Assembly: GCF_000220705.2 (NCBI RefSeq)
Contig: NZ_CP023202.1
Span: forward strand, 62,001 to 126,000
Direction of reading: 5' to 3'
DNA: 64,000 nucleotides
Source: Streptomyces xinghaiensis S187
GTDB taxonomy: Bacteria > Actinomycetota > Actinomycetes > Streptomycetales > Streptomycetaceae
Both the position numbers and the translations under genes were made by a program. Of this stretch, positions 43,673-51,899 are shown in pieces (the first letter of the stretch is position 1; every line of letters starts with the position of its first letter). The notes beneath the pieces are model-generated. The model saw nothing but the letters and a program-made list of their open reading frames with translations, did not search any database and was not told the DNA's origin.

Positions 43673-44122
43673 TCAGACCTGGCCGCGCCAGGCACCGGTC
43701 TCGGCACCGCGGGACTCGATGAAGGACTTGAAGCGGCTCAGGTCCTGCTTGGCCTGCTTCTTCACGAAGCCCATCTTGTCCCCGACCGTGTCGGCGATGC
43801 CCTGCGGGTCGTGGTCGAGCTGGAGCATGACCTTCGTCCGCTTGTCGTCCAGGCGGTGGAAGGTGACCACGCCGGCCTGCTTGGCCTCACCCTCGACGGT
43901 GGTCCAGGCGACGCGCTCGTCGGGGATCTGCTCGGTGATCTCGGCGTCGAACTCCCGCTTGACGCCCGCGATCTTTGTCACCCAGTGCGTCCGGGTCGGT
44001 GTCCGCTGCTCGATCCGCTCGACGCCTTCCATGAACTGCGGGAAGTCCTCGAACTGCGTCCACTGGTCGTACGCGGTGCGCACGGGGACCTCGACCTCGA
44101 CGGATTCCTCGACCTTCGACAT
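43673..44122 (-). CDS. SRPBCC-family (polyketide cyclase/dehydrase-like) protein
   Basis: The 149-residue protein from ATG 44122 has the helix-grip plan: VEESVEVEVPVRTAYDQWTQFEDFPQFMEGV in two parts, the central strands HWVTKIAGVKREFDAEITEQ and the long C-terminal helix KKQAKQDLSRFKSFIES. This group (START/Bet v1-like, DUF-like coenzyme Q-binding type) binds a hydrophobic ligand; the typical Streptomyces member is a stress-linked protein. No polyketide genes adjoin it. Its own terminator follows. Confidence 0.85.
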   Translation of the reverse strand: MSKVEESVEVEVPVRTAYDQWTQFEDFPQFMEGVERIEQRTPTRTHWVTKIAGVKREFDAEITEQIPDERVAWTTVEGEAKQAGVVTFHRLDDKRTKVMLQLDHDPQGIADTVGDKMGFVKKQAKQDLSRFKSFIESRGAETGAWRGQV

Positions 44123-44268
44123 GTCGGTGTGCTCCTCACCTCGGGGGTTCCGTACACCGCTCCGCCTGCCCCCCGGTCCGCCGCCGATGCGTACCGGAAT
44201 GGAAGAATCCGGTCATTCGGTCCGCGCCACCGGGCCCCCGACGGCTCTCCGGGGCTCCCGCACGGCGG

Positions 44269-44583
44269 TCAGTGGAGCAGCTTCAGTCCCGCCACACAGC
44301 CGATGATCCCCGCGAGCAGCAGCAGCTTGGCGACGGACACCGTCTCGCCGCCGGTCGCCATGGCCCACCCCGCCGTCAGGACGGCGCCGATGCCGACCCA
44401 GACCGCGTAGCCGGTGCCGACCGGCACCTCCCGCAGGGCGTAGGCGAGGCCCGCCATGCTCAGCGCCAGCGCCACCCCGAAGACCACGCTGGGCCAGAGC
44501 CTGCTGAACCCCTGGGACCGGTCCAGCGCCGTGGCCCAGACCGCCTCCAGCACACCGGACAGGATCAGCACCGCCCAGGCCAT
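44269..44583 (-). CDS. SMR-family small multidrug/guanidinium exporter (SugE/Gdx-like)
   Basis: The 104-residue, four-helix protein carries the SMR catalytic Glu13 in SGVLEAVWATALD. The segments GTGYAVWVGIGAVLTAG and FGVALALSMAGLAYALREVPVG match SMR proteins; the first favours SugE/Gdx, the guanidinium/proton antiporters, over EmrE-like drug pumps. I see no clear guanidine riboswitch upstream. It should work as an antiparallel dimer in the membrane. Confidence 0.9.
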   Translation of the reverse strand: MAWAVLILSGVLEAVWATALDRSQGFSRLWPSVVFGVALALSMAGLAYALREVPVGTGYAVWVGIGAVLTAGWAMATGGETVSVAKLLLLAGIIGCVAGLKLLH

Positions 44584-44852
44584 CGCCCACTCCCGCACAC
44601 CGTCGCGCCACCGCGGACCGGCCCCTCGGGGACCGGCCGCCTCCCCGGCCAAGATCTCACACGGCGTCCGCCGGGAGAGCCCCGGCCCGGCGGCCCGCAG
44701 GGGCGCCGGAAAAAAGTTATCCGGCAGCCACCAATCCGCCCCGGGCCCGGTTCCGAATGAGGGACGCAGGCGGATCACGGCAACGGGTCCGCGTACGAGA
44801 CCGCGCACCGGCCGCTGCGACCGCAGGGGCCACCGGAAGGGATGCACCCGAA

Positions 44853-45638
44853 ATGACAGCCAAGCGCACCACACGGCTTGCCGCACTCGTCGCCCTCCCC
44901 ATGGCCCTGGCCCTGGGCACCTCGACGGCCGCGACGGCCGCCGGACCGCAGGGGTTCCAGATCGACCTCTCGCAGCTCAACAACTCCGGCGCCTCCGGCA
45001 CCGCCATGCTGAGCCTCGACGGCACCGAACTGACCGTCAAGATCGAGTCGCAGGGCCTGACGCCCGGCCAGCCGCACGCCCAGCACATCCACGGCTCCAC
45101 GGAGGGGCACGACTTCACCTGCCCGGACATCACCGCCGACAAGGACGGGGACGGCATCGTCACCACCAGCGAGGGGCTGCCCGTCTACGGCAACATCAAC
45201 ATCTCGCTGACGGTGGACGGCGACACGACCCCGGACAGCGGCCTCGCCGTCGACCGGATGCCGGTGGCCGAGGCCGACGGCACGCTCTCCTACGAACGCA
45301 CCCTGACGGTCTCGCAGGACGTCGCGGACCACATCCAGGACCTGCACGTCGTGCAGCACGGCATCGACCCCAACGGCAACAACAAGTACGACTTCGGCGT
45401 CGGCAAGAGCGACCTGGACCCGAAGCTTCCGCAGGAGGCCACCGCTCCGGCCGCCTGCGGCCTGGTCAAGGGCGCCGCGGTCGGCTCCGTGCCCGCCGGC
45501 GGCGTGGAGACCGGGACGACGGCCTCCGCCTCCGGTGTCCAGAGCCGCGGTATGGCCGCCGTCGGCGCGGCGACGCTCGTCGCGGCCGCGGGCACCGTCG
45601 TGGTGACCCGGCGCAGGCGCGCCGCCCAGGACGGTTGA
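44853..45638 (+). CDS. Secreted CHRD-domain protein with C-terminal membrane anchor
   Basis: The 261-residue protein starts at ATG 44853. A signal peptide (RTTRLAALVALPMALALGTSTAATAA) in two parts, ending before AGPQGFQ, precedes a CHRD-type beta-barrel domain: GTAMLSLDGTELTVKIESQG, GQPHAQHIHGSTEGHDFTCP (metal-like His/Cys cluster) and HGIDPNGNNKYDFGVG. The C-terminal AATLVAAAGTVVVTRRRRAAQDG is a hydrophobic segment and positive tail, but no LPxTG-like motif precedes it. A class F sortase gene follows on the same strand 12-45 bases downstream, which is a frequent pairing. Its ligand is unknown. Confidence 0.85.
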   Translation: MTAKRTTRLAALVALPMALALGTSTAATAAGPQGFQIDLSQLNNSGASGTAMLSLDGTELTVKIESQGLTPGQPHAQHIHGSTEGHDFTCPDITADKDGDGIVTTSEGLPVYGNINISLTVDGDTTPDSGLAVDRMPVAEADGTLSYERTLTVSQDVADHIQDLHVVQHGIDPNGNNKYDFGVGKSDLDPKLPQEATAPAACGLVKGAAVGSVPAGGVETGTTASASGVQSRGMAAVGAATLVAAAGTVVVTRRRRAAQDG

Positions 45639-45650
45639 CCCGAGGCCGCC

Positions 45651-46343
45651 GTGAGCAGCTACCCGAACCCCCGGAGGTCCCCCGTGAATCGTGGCCGCAA
45701 ACGCGCCCTGTTCGTCTTCGTGTTCGTCGTGGTGTCGGCGACCCTCGTCGGGCTGATCCTGACCGTCCAGAGCCGGGCCTCGTCCGACGAGGCGGCGGGC
45801 ACGGCCCCGCCCGCCGCTCCGGGTGACGGCGCGGCGCAGGGCGGCGGGCAGCCCGCCGGCAAGCCGGCCGGGGACGTCAAGCCGCTGGGCGCCTCCCGGC
45901 CGCGGCAGATCTCCATCCCCGGGCTGGGCGTCACCTCCACGCTGGAGAAGCTGAACCTGGGCGCCGACGGGGAGATGAAGACCCCGCGCGACCCGTTCAA
46001 GGCGGGCTGGTACGAGCCCGGGCCCGCGCCCGGCGCCCTGGGACCGGCCGTGATCGCGGGCCATGTCACCTGGAACGGTGAGCCCTCGGTCTTCCACAAG
46101 CTGTCCACCCTGAAGCAGGGCGACCGGATCGAGGTGACGCGCGAGGACGGCAGGACGGCCGAGTTCACGGTCGACAAGATCGGCCAGTATCCGAAGAACG
46201 AGTTCCCGACCGTCGAGGTGTACCGCAATCTCGACCACGCCGGGCTCCGCCTCATCACCTGCGGCGGCGAGTTCTCCGAGTCGGACAACCGCTACTCCGA
46301 CAACGTGGTCGTCTTCGCCTCCCTGGCGGGCAGCCGCGCCTGA
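45651..46343 (+). CDS. Class F sortase
   Basis: The protein has 230 residues from GTG 45651, or 219 from GTG 45684, which has the better GGAGG site. One N-terminal membrane helix (ALFVFVFVVVSATLVGLIL) anchors it; the sortase domain follows with His in AGHVTWN, catalytic Cys in LRLITCGG and Arg in ESDNRYSDNV. Class F sortases are typical of high-GC Gram-positives, and their sorting signals are poorly known. The upstream CHRD protein ends in a hydrophobic, Arg-rich tail without a canonical motif, and could be its substrate. Confidence 0.88.
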   Translation: MSSYPNPRRSPVNRGRKRALFVFVFVVVSATLVGLILTVQSRASSDEAAGTAPPAAPGDGAAQGGGQPAGKPAGDVKPLGASRPRQISIPGLGVTSTLEKLNLGADGEMKTPRDPFKAGWYEPGPAPGALGPAVIAGHVTWNGEPSVFHKLSTLKQGDRIEVTREDGRTAEFTVDKIGQYPKNEFPTVEVYRNLDHAGLRLITCGGEFSESDNRYSDNVVVFASLAGSRA

Positions 46344-46598
46344 CCCCCGCGGCGCCACCGGGACCCGCCGCGTGCCGGTCACCGCACCCGGCACGCACGG
46401 CGGCGGCCGCCGGACTTCCCCCGGCGGCCGCCCCCGCCGTACGCGGGGTACGGTCCGCGCCGTACGTCCGGAGGGCGCCGCGCCGTACGGTGACGCGGCG
46501 GCGCCCCGGCCCCCCGGAGAGCGCGGAAACGTTTGCGAGATCATGGTCGCTGTACAGCACGGACCACCTCCGTGACCCGACCCTGAAGGACCATCACA

Positions 46599-46772
46599 GT
46601 GACCACGACGGCCGCCCATCCTCCGATCTACCAGCAGCTGGTGAACGAACAGGGCGACATCCTCGCCGACACCCGGGCCGCCGCCGAGGAGATCCTGCGC
46701 GAAGCGGCCGAGGCCCTGGACTGGAACGGACCCGGCATCCAGCGCCGCATCCGGGAACAGGGCCGCCGCTGA
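46599..46772 (+). CDS. Small helical protein (57 residues), too short for most ORF lists
   Basis: GTG 46599 follows AAGGA at eight bases. The 57-residue product VTTTAAHPPIYQQLV... continues with EQGDILADTRAAAEEILREAAEALDW (two parts) and ends GIQRRIREQGRR. It is an amphipathic, strongly helical, charged protein. A long palindrome (46786-46807) ends the transcript. No family is recognised; the ribosome site, codon choice and terminator support expression. Confidence 0.65.
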   Translation: MTTTAAHPPIYQQLVNEQGDILADTRAAAEEILREAAEALDWNGPGIQRRIREQGRR

Positions 46773-46785
46773 CCGCCGCGGCCAC

Positions 46786-46807
46786 GCCCCGGGCGGCCGC
46801 CCGGGGC
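46786..46807. terminator. 22-bp perfect palindrome between convergent genes
   Basis: The 22 bases are identical to their own reverse complement and can form a nine-base stem with a GGCC loop; they lie between the 57-codon gene and the S4-domain gene, a likely bidirectional terminator. Confidence 0.75.
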
Positions 46808-46836
46808 CGGAGAGCCGCCCGCGGGGCCGCGCCGGC

Positions 46837-47211
46837 TCACCGGCCGCGCAGCCGCTCCGTCTCCCGCCGCTCCCGCTTGGTGGGGCGCCCGGCGCCGCGG
46901 TCGCGGCGCGGGGCCACCACGAGCTCCTCGCGCGGGGGCGGCGGCGGGCTGTTGTCCACGTAGGCCTCCGCCGCGACGGGCGCCCCGACCCGCTTCCGCA
47001 GCAGGTGCTTCACGACCACGATCCGCTCGCGGCCGGCGACGCGCAGCCGCACCTCGTCCCCCGCCTTGACGGAGTGGGCGGGCTTGACGCGCTCGCCGTT
47101 GACCCGCACGTGGCCGGCCCGGCAGGCGGAGGCGGCCATCGAGCGGGTTTTCGTCAGCCGTACGGACCAGATCCAGCTGTCGACGCGTACGGCTCCCTCG
47201 TCCGACACCAT
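46837..47211 (-). CDS. S4-domain RNA-binding protein (Hsp15/HslR-like)
   Basis: The 124-residue protein has an S4 domain: VDSWIWSVRLTKTRSMAASACRAGHVRVNGERVKPAHSVKAGDEV in parts, with the characteristic RLTKTRS...G.V.VNG. HslR proteins bind the 50S subunit with stalled nascent chains and help recycle it after heat shock. The C-terminal tail is Lys/Arg-rich (GRPTKRERRETER), as in HslR. It lies between a convergent small gene and a TetR regulator. Confidence 0.92.
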   Translation of the reverse strand: MVSDEGAVRVDSWIWSVRLTKTRSMAASACRAGHVRVNGERVKPAHSVKAGDEVRLRVAGRERIVVVKHLLRKRVGAPVAAEAYVDNSPPPPPREELVVAPRRDRGAGRPTKRERRETERLRGR

Positions 47212-47269
47212 GCCCCGACCCTACCGCCGGGGCCCCGGCCGCACCCGGGGACGGTGCGGACGGCACCCG

Positions 47270-47866
47270 TCAGCGGTGCTGCTCGATGAGGAGCCGCGCC
47301 ATCGCCCGGGCCCGCCGGGCGGCGTCGGAGTCCCCCTCGGTGGCGGAGATGATCGAGCCCTTCATCAGGATGTGCCAGGAACGCGCGAAGTTCTCCGGGT
47401 CCCGGAGGCCGGCCTCCTCGGCCAGCGTGCGCACCACGCCCCGTATGGTGTCCAGGTGCCGGATACTGGCCCGGCCCAGCGGATGTTCCGGCCGCATTTC
47501 CAGCAGCACGTTGATGAACGCGCAGGCATCGAACTCCGGGCTGCGGAACCACCCGTCGAAGACGTCGAAAATCGCCAGCAGGCGTTCCTCCGGCGTTTTC
47601 CCGAGACGCCGCGCCTCCGTCTCGACGAAACCGAGCGTCCAGTTTTTCTCCCGCATCTCCAGAAACGCCAGAACCAGCGCGTCCTTCGACGGAAAATGCC
47701 GGTAGAGGGTGGCTTTTGCCACCTTCGAACGGCGAATCACCTCGTCGATGCCCACATCGCGGACACCGCGCCGGGAGAACAACGCGTAGGCCGTGCGCAG
47801 AATGCGTTCCCGGGCCGCCGCGGGAGATGCCGCGGAAAATACGGTGGTTGCGATCTCGGTGGTCAT
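47270..47866 (-). CDS. TetR-family transcriptional regulator
   Basis: The 198-residue repressor has the TetR HTH: ERILRTAYALFSRRGVRDVGIDEVIRRSKVAKATLYRHFPSKDALV in parts, with ATLYRHF the typical recognition-helix end. The ligand domain has MRPEHPLGR and an Asp/Arg-rich end. It diverges from the STAS gene at 47923. The gene's DNA is less GC-rich than its neighbours in its first third (many AA/TT). Target genes are not evident. Confidence 0.88.
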   Translation of the reverse strand: MTTEIATTVFSAASPAAARERILRTAYALFSRRGVRDVGIDEVIRRSKVAKATLYRHFPSKDALVLAFLEMREKNWTLGFVETEARRLGKTPEERLLAIFDVFDGWFRSPEFDACAFINVLLEMRPEHPLGRASIRHLDTIRGVVRTLAEEAGLRDPENFARSWHILMKGSIISATEGDSDAARRARAMARLLIEQHR

Positions 47867-47922
47867 CGTGCGCCCCAGTGTAGTCGTGGACAGGAGCGGT
47901 GAACTGTGAGCATCATGAGGCC

Positions 47923-48282
47923 ATGCCTTCAGAGACAGACCTGTCTTCCTCGCCCCCCGTACACGCGGGGGTCCACACCATCACCCGGGCCCCCGGCGGT
48001 GATGCCGTCGTGGCGCCGTGGGGAGAGGTCGACTACGACTCCGCGCCCCTCCTCTACCGGGCCGTGAACGGGCTGACCGCCGGCGACGGCGGAGTGGTGC
48101 TGGACATGGCCGACGTCACCTTCATGGACATCGCCGGACTGCACTTCCTCCGGTACCTGCACTCCTACGGCGAAGAGCACCGGCGGGCGGTGACCACGGT
48201 CAACTGGGGCCGCCAGCCGCAGCGCGTGCTCACCCTGGCCGGCTCCCTCATGGACGAGCCACCGCTCGGGGCCGGCCGCTGA
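47923..48282 (+). CDS. STAS-domain anti-sigma factor antagonist
   Basis: The protein has 119 residues from ATG 47923 (127 from GTG 47899; neither has a well-spaced ribosome site). GEVDYDSAPLLYRAVN and VVLDMADVTFMDIAGLHFL show the STAS fold, with DSxG replaced by MDIAGLH: the Ser that anti-sigma kinases phosphorylate is an Ile/Ala position. So the protein may be a non-phosphorylatable variant. The first 20 residues are a Ser/Pro/Thr tail. It diverges from TetR. Confidence 0.85.
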   Translation: MPSETDLSSSPPVHAGVHTITRAPGGDAVVAPWGEVDYDSAPLLYRAVNGLTAGDGGVVLDMADVTFMDIAGLHFLRYLHSYGEEHRRAVTTVNWGRQPQRVLTLAGSLMDEPPLGAGR

Positions 48283-48749
48283 GCCGCCCCCTCTGACCCA
48301 CCGACCCACCGACCCTCCGTCTGTCCGGCCGGGGCCGCGGGACCAGCACAGCGCTGCGGTCCCCGTGCGTCCGCGGCCGCTCCGGACGGCGCCGCCCGGG
48401 CGGACCGAATCCGAGTCCCCGGCGCGCGCCCGTCCCGCGGCACCGCCGCCGTGCGCACCGCCGGCCGCCCGAGTTCCGCCGCCTCCCTCGCGCCTCTCCC
48501 CCGCGTCTCCCTCCCGCGCCCTTCGCGCCCTCCTGTGCCGCTTCCCGCACCGCGGGGGCCCCCTGTCACGCCCGGACGCCCCGCCACCGCAGGCCGTCAC
48601 CGCGCCGTGAGCGCCACGGGGGTGTTCCGCCGCGATCAGACCGTATGACGTTTCCGGGAGACCGCCGGAGGTACCCGGAGTGCCGACCAGAGCAGCGTTT
48701 CACCGACGTCCGGACCAGGACGCCGCTACTCGTCCGAAAGGTGACGGCC
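48283..48749. other. Gene-less region with sigma-B-like promoter before DUF4383
   Basis: Bases 48283-48640 are Arg/Pro-coding noise in every frame and hold no supported gene. The end holds the promoter of the DUF4383 gene, listed separately. Confidence 0.5.
48650..48674 (+). promoter_or_regulatory. Possible sigma-B-like promoter of the DUF4383 gene
   Basis: GTTT (48650-48653), a 15-base spacer and AGGTAC (48669-48674) match GNNT-N15-GGGTAY with one mismatch, about 75 bases before ATG 48750. Confidence 0.45.
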
Positions 48750-49202
48750 ATGCACGTCCGCCATGATGAGAGAACCGCAGTCGGCAGGTCCCCGGTGCGC
48801 ACCGCCGCGCAGGCGGTGGGGGCGGTCTTCCTGCTCGTCGGCGTCCTCGGCTTCATCCCGGGCATCACCACCGACTACGACTCGCTCTCCTTCGCGGGCC
48901 ACGACTCCGGAGCGGAACTGTTCGGGATCTTCCAGGTCTCCGTCCTGCACAACCTCGTCCACCTGGCCTTCGGGGTCGCCGGACTGGCCATGGCGCGGAC
49001 GGCTTCCCTGGCCCGCGCGTACCTCGTCGGCGGCGGCGCCGTCTATCTGGCGCTCTGGCTGTACGGCCTGGTCATCGACAAGGGCTCGGACGCCAACTTC
49101 GTCCCGCTGAACTCCGCCGACGACTGGCTGCACTTCTTCCTGGGCATCGGCATGATCGGCCTGGGAATCCTGCTCGGCCGCAGGCACGGACGCACCGCCT
49201 GA
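48750..49202 (+). CDS. DUF4383 family membrane protein
   Basis: The 150-residue protein from ATG 48750 (GAAAGG upstream) has four membrane helices: AVGAVFLLVGVLGFIPG, VSVLHNLVHLAFGVAGLAM, YLVGGGAVYLALWLYGLVI and FFLGIGMIGLGILLGR. The HNLVH...F block and the loop SAELFGIFQV are typical of DUF4383, found in many actinobacteria as a stress-related membrane protein of unknown function. The sigma-B-type promoter agrees with a stress role. Confidence 0.88.
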   Translation: MHVRHDERTAVGRSPVRTAAQAVGAVFLLVGVLGFIPGITTDYDSLSFAGHDSGAELFGIFQVSVLHNLVHLAFGVAGLAMARTASLARAYLVGGGAVYLALWLYGLVIDKGSDANFVPLNSADDWLHFFLGIGMIGLGILLGRRHGRTA

Positions 49203-49285
49203 GCGGGCGCGCCCCGGTCCGCGGAGGGTCCGGCCGGAACGACGGACGCCCGTCCCGGCCGGGCCCCGGTGTTTCCGGCCCGGCC

Positions 49286-49738
49286 CTACGGCCTGGCGCG
49301 GTGCCCCGGGCGGCCGTGGGTGCGGCGGCGTTCCTTCAGCTCCGCCTCGTACACATGGCGGCGGCCCTCCATCAGCCGGTCGCGCACCCGCCGCTCCGTC
49401 TCCCTGAATTCGCGGTAGTAGCCGTCGTCGTACTCCTCCACGATCTGGAAGGTCCACCGGCCGGCGAGGACGTTGCGGCCGATCAGCCCGTCCTGCACCT
49501 CATCGGCCAGTTCCCGGTGTCCTCCGGCGTGCAGCAGGCGGACGACCTCGTCCAGCAGGAAATCGGCGTGGCCGGTGAGCTGGTGGAACGCGTAGAGCAG
49601 TCCCCGGGCCCGCTCGGTGTACTCCAGCGCCTCGGACAGTTTGCCCGCGGCGGCGACGGCGGTGTCGTCGGCGTCCTCGGGCCGCCGGTGCTGCGGGTCG
49701 GGTCCGTCGGCCTTGTCCGCTGCGGTACCGGTTTCCAT
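49286..49738 (-). CDS. Conserved helical protein, unknown function
   Basis: The 150-residue protein starts at ATG 49738 after GGAGAG. A four-helix-like region holds LYAFHQLTGHADFLLDEVVRLLHAGG, ELADEVQDGLIGRNVLAGRW, and EEYDDGYYREFRETERRVRDRL (in parts). The conserved His and Asp/Glu residues could form a metal site, but I recognise no family. The C-terminus is very basic. It diverges from the SDR-DUF2867 gene. Confidence 0.75.
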   Translation of the reverse strand: METGTAADKADGPDPQHRRPEDADDTAVAAAGKLSEALEYTERARGLLYAFHQLTGHADFLLDEVVRLLHAGGHRELADEVQDGLIGRNVLAGRWTFQIVEEYDDGYYREFRETERRVRDRLMEGRRHVYEAELKERRRTHGRPGHRARP

Positions 49739-50085
49739 GGTCTCTCCGTGGGTTCTCTGCGGCGGGTGGGTCCCGCGTGGGCGATGAGGGGCGACGCGGA
49801 ACACGCGGGCCGGGAACGTCCCGGCCACGCTCCGCGCCGTGTCCGGCACGGGGTGCCGGGGCGCTCCGTCCACCCCGCGTGGGTGCGGCCCGGTCCCGGT
49901 TCTTCTTCCGCACGGTTCCCGGCTCATGCGCGCCGGTCCGGCGCGGGCCCGTCCGTCCCCCGTTCGGAAGAGCCGGGCTGGCGCTTCGCGCCGGGCGTGC
50001 CAGAGTGGGGGCGCGGCACGCCCGCCCGCGTCCGCGCCGACACCCGCCGCTCCCGCCGGCGGCGGGCCGAGACCGGGAGGCCGAT
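49739..50085. other. Divergent promoter region, no gene seen
   Basis: The 347 bases separate two divergent genes. GGGAGG lies five bases before GTG 50086. No repeat, operator or promoter of good quality could be assigned. Confidence 0.4.
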
Positions 50086-51786
50086 GTGGAGACGGGGACG
50101 GACGGGGACCGGCCCCCGCAGCGCTGTCTGGTGACCGGCGCCACCGGATACATCGGCGGCCGGCTGGTGCCGGAGCTGCTGGCCGCGGGCTTCGCCGTAC
50201 GGTGCCTGGCCCGCACCCCGGGCAAGCTCCGCGACCATCCCTGGGCCGGCCGGGTCGAGACCGTGCGGGGGGATGTGACGGACGCGGAGTCGGTGCGGGC
50301 CGCGATGAGCGGGGTGGACGTTGCCTACTACCTGGTGCACGCCCTCGGTGCCGGTTCCGGGTTCGAGGAGACGGACCGCCGGGCGGCCCGGATCTTCACC
50401 GAGGAGGCGCACCGCGCCGGTGTCTCGCGGATCGTCTATCTGGGCGGGCTGACCCCGGCGGGGGTGCCCGAGCGGGAGCTCTCGCCGCATCTGCGGTCCC
50501 GGGCCGAGGTGGGACGGATCCTGCTGGACGGCGAGGTGCCGGCGGCGGTCCTGCGGGCGGCGGTGGTCATCGGCTCGGGCTCGGCCTCCTTCGAGATGCT
50601 CCGGCACCTCACCGAGCGGCTGCCGGTGATGGTCACACCCCGCTGGGTCCGCACCCGGATCCAGCCCGTCGCGGTACGGGACGTGCTCCGCTACCTCGTG
50701 GGCTGCGCCCGGCTCCCCGCGGAGGTCGACCGCGCTTTCGACATCGGCGGTCCCGATGTGACGACGTACCGGGAGATGATGCGGCAGTACGCGCGGACGG
50801 CGGGACTGCCCCGGCGGCTGATCGTGACCCTGCCGCTGCTGAGCCCGGGGCTCTCCAGCCACTGGATCGGGCTGGTCACGCCGGTTCCCGCGCCGCTCGC
50901 CCGGCCGCTGACCGAGTCACTGCGCCACGAGGTGGTCTGCCATGAGCACGACATCGCCCGCTACGTCCCGGACCCGCCGGAAGGGCTGACCGGGTTCCGG
51001 CGCTCGGTGGAGCTGGCCATCCAGCGGATCAAGGAGGCCGACGTCGCGACCCGCTGGTCCTCGGCCTCCGTCCCCGGCGCCCCCAGCGATCCGCTGCCGA
51101 CCGACCCGGACTGGGCCGGCGGTGATCTCTACACCGACGACCGGGAGCGGCTCGTCGCGGCCTCGCCCGAGGCCCTGTGGCGGGTGATCGAGGGCATCGG
51201 CGGCGAGCACGGCTGGTACTCCTTCCCGCTGGCCTGGGCCGTGCGGGGCTGGGCCGACCGGGCCGTCGGCGGGGTCGGCCTGCGGCGCGGCCGCCGGGAT
51301 CCGCACCGGCTGCGCGTGGGCGACTCGCTCGACTTCTGGCGGGTGGAGGAGATCGAGCGGGGCCGGCTGCTGCGGCTGCGCGCGGAGATGCGCCTCCCGG
51401 GCCTCGCCTGGCTGGAGATGACCGCCGGGCGGGACGAGCGGGGCCGCACCGTCTACCGGCAGCGTTCGCTCTTCCACCCGCACGGCTTCGCCGGCCGTCT
51501 GTACTGGTGGAGCGTCTCCCCGTTCCACGCCGTGGTGTTCGGCGGCATGGCCCGGAACATCGCCTCCGCCGCCGGGCGGTCCGCGCGGACGGAGGCCGGG
51601 ACGGACGGGTTCCTCGCGCGACGGGGGCGCCGCGGAGCCGGGGCCGGCCGGAGCGGCGCCTCCGCGCACGGCCGGGATTCCGGCCGGACGCGGGCGCCGG
51701 GGCCGGCGCCGGGGCCGGCCGCCAGGATCGCCGCCCTGGTCTCGCGGGGCGGCGGGAAGCCGGGGACCTCCCGGCCCCGGCGCTGA
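50086..51786 (+). CDS. NAD(P)-binding SDR fused to DUF2867 domain
   Basis: The 566-residue protein from GTG 50086 begins with an extended/atypical SDR: CLVTGATGYIGGRLVPELLAAG carries the TGATGYIG nucleotide loop, followed by GDVTD and a YLVHALGA block. Residues about 330-490 form a DUF2867 / SRPBCC-like domain with WRVIEGIGGEHGWYSFPLAWAVRG and FWRVEEIERGRLLRLRAEM. The last 80 residues are a disordered Arg/Ala/Gly tail. This fusion is known in actinobacteria and some proteobacteria; the substrate is unclear, perhaps a quinone or lipid. Confidence 0.88.
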   Translation: METGTDGDRPPQRCLVTGATGYIGGRLVPELLAAGFAVRCLARTPGKLRDHPWAGRVETVRGDVTDAESVRAAMSGVDVAYYLVHALGAGSGFEETDRRAARIFTEEAHRAGVSRIVYLGGLTPAGVPERELSPHLRSRAEVGRILLDGEVPAAVLRAAVVIGSGSASFEMLRHLTERLPVMVTPRWVRTRIQPVAVRDVLRYLVGCARLPAEVDRAFDIGGPDVTTYREMMRQYARTAGLPRRLIVTLPLLSPGLSSHWIGLVTPVPAPLARPLTESLRHEVVCHEHDIARYVPDPPEGLTGFRRSVELAIQRIKEADVATRWSSASVPGAPSDPLPTDPDWAGGDLYTDDRERLVAASPEALWRVIEGIGGEHGWYSFPLAWAVRGWADRAVGGVGLRRGRRDPHRLRVGDSLDFWRVEEIERGRLLRLRAEMRLPGLAWLEMTAGRDERGRTVYRQRSLFHPHGFAGRLYWWSVSPFHAVVFGGMARNIASAAGRSARTEAGTDGFLARRGRRGAGAGRSGASAHGRDSGRTRAPGPAPGPAARIAALVSRGGGKPGTSRPRR

Positions 51787-51899
51787 GCACCGCCCGGTGC
51801 CGCCCGCTTCCGTGCGGGCGCTCCCGGCCCGCCCCCGGCCCTCCGCGGGCGGCCCCGCGTCCGTGTACGGCACGGGGAGGGCGGGCCGGGCCCCCGGGG

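Noticed and set aside
44584..44760. Possible guanidine riboswitch upstream of the SMR gene
   Set aside because: No ACGR-loop hairpin pair or ykkC-I core could be recognised.
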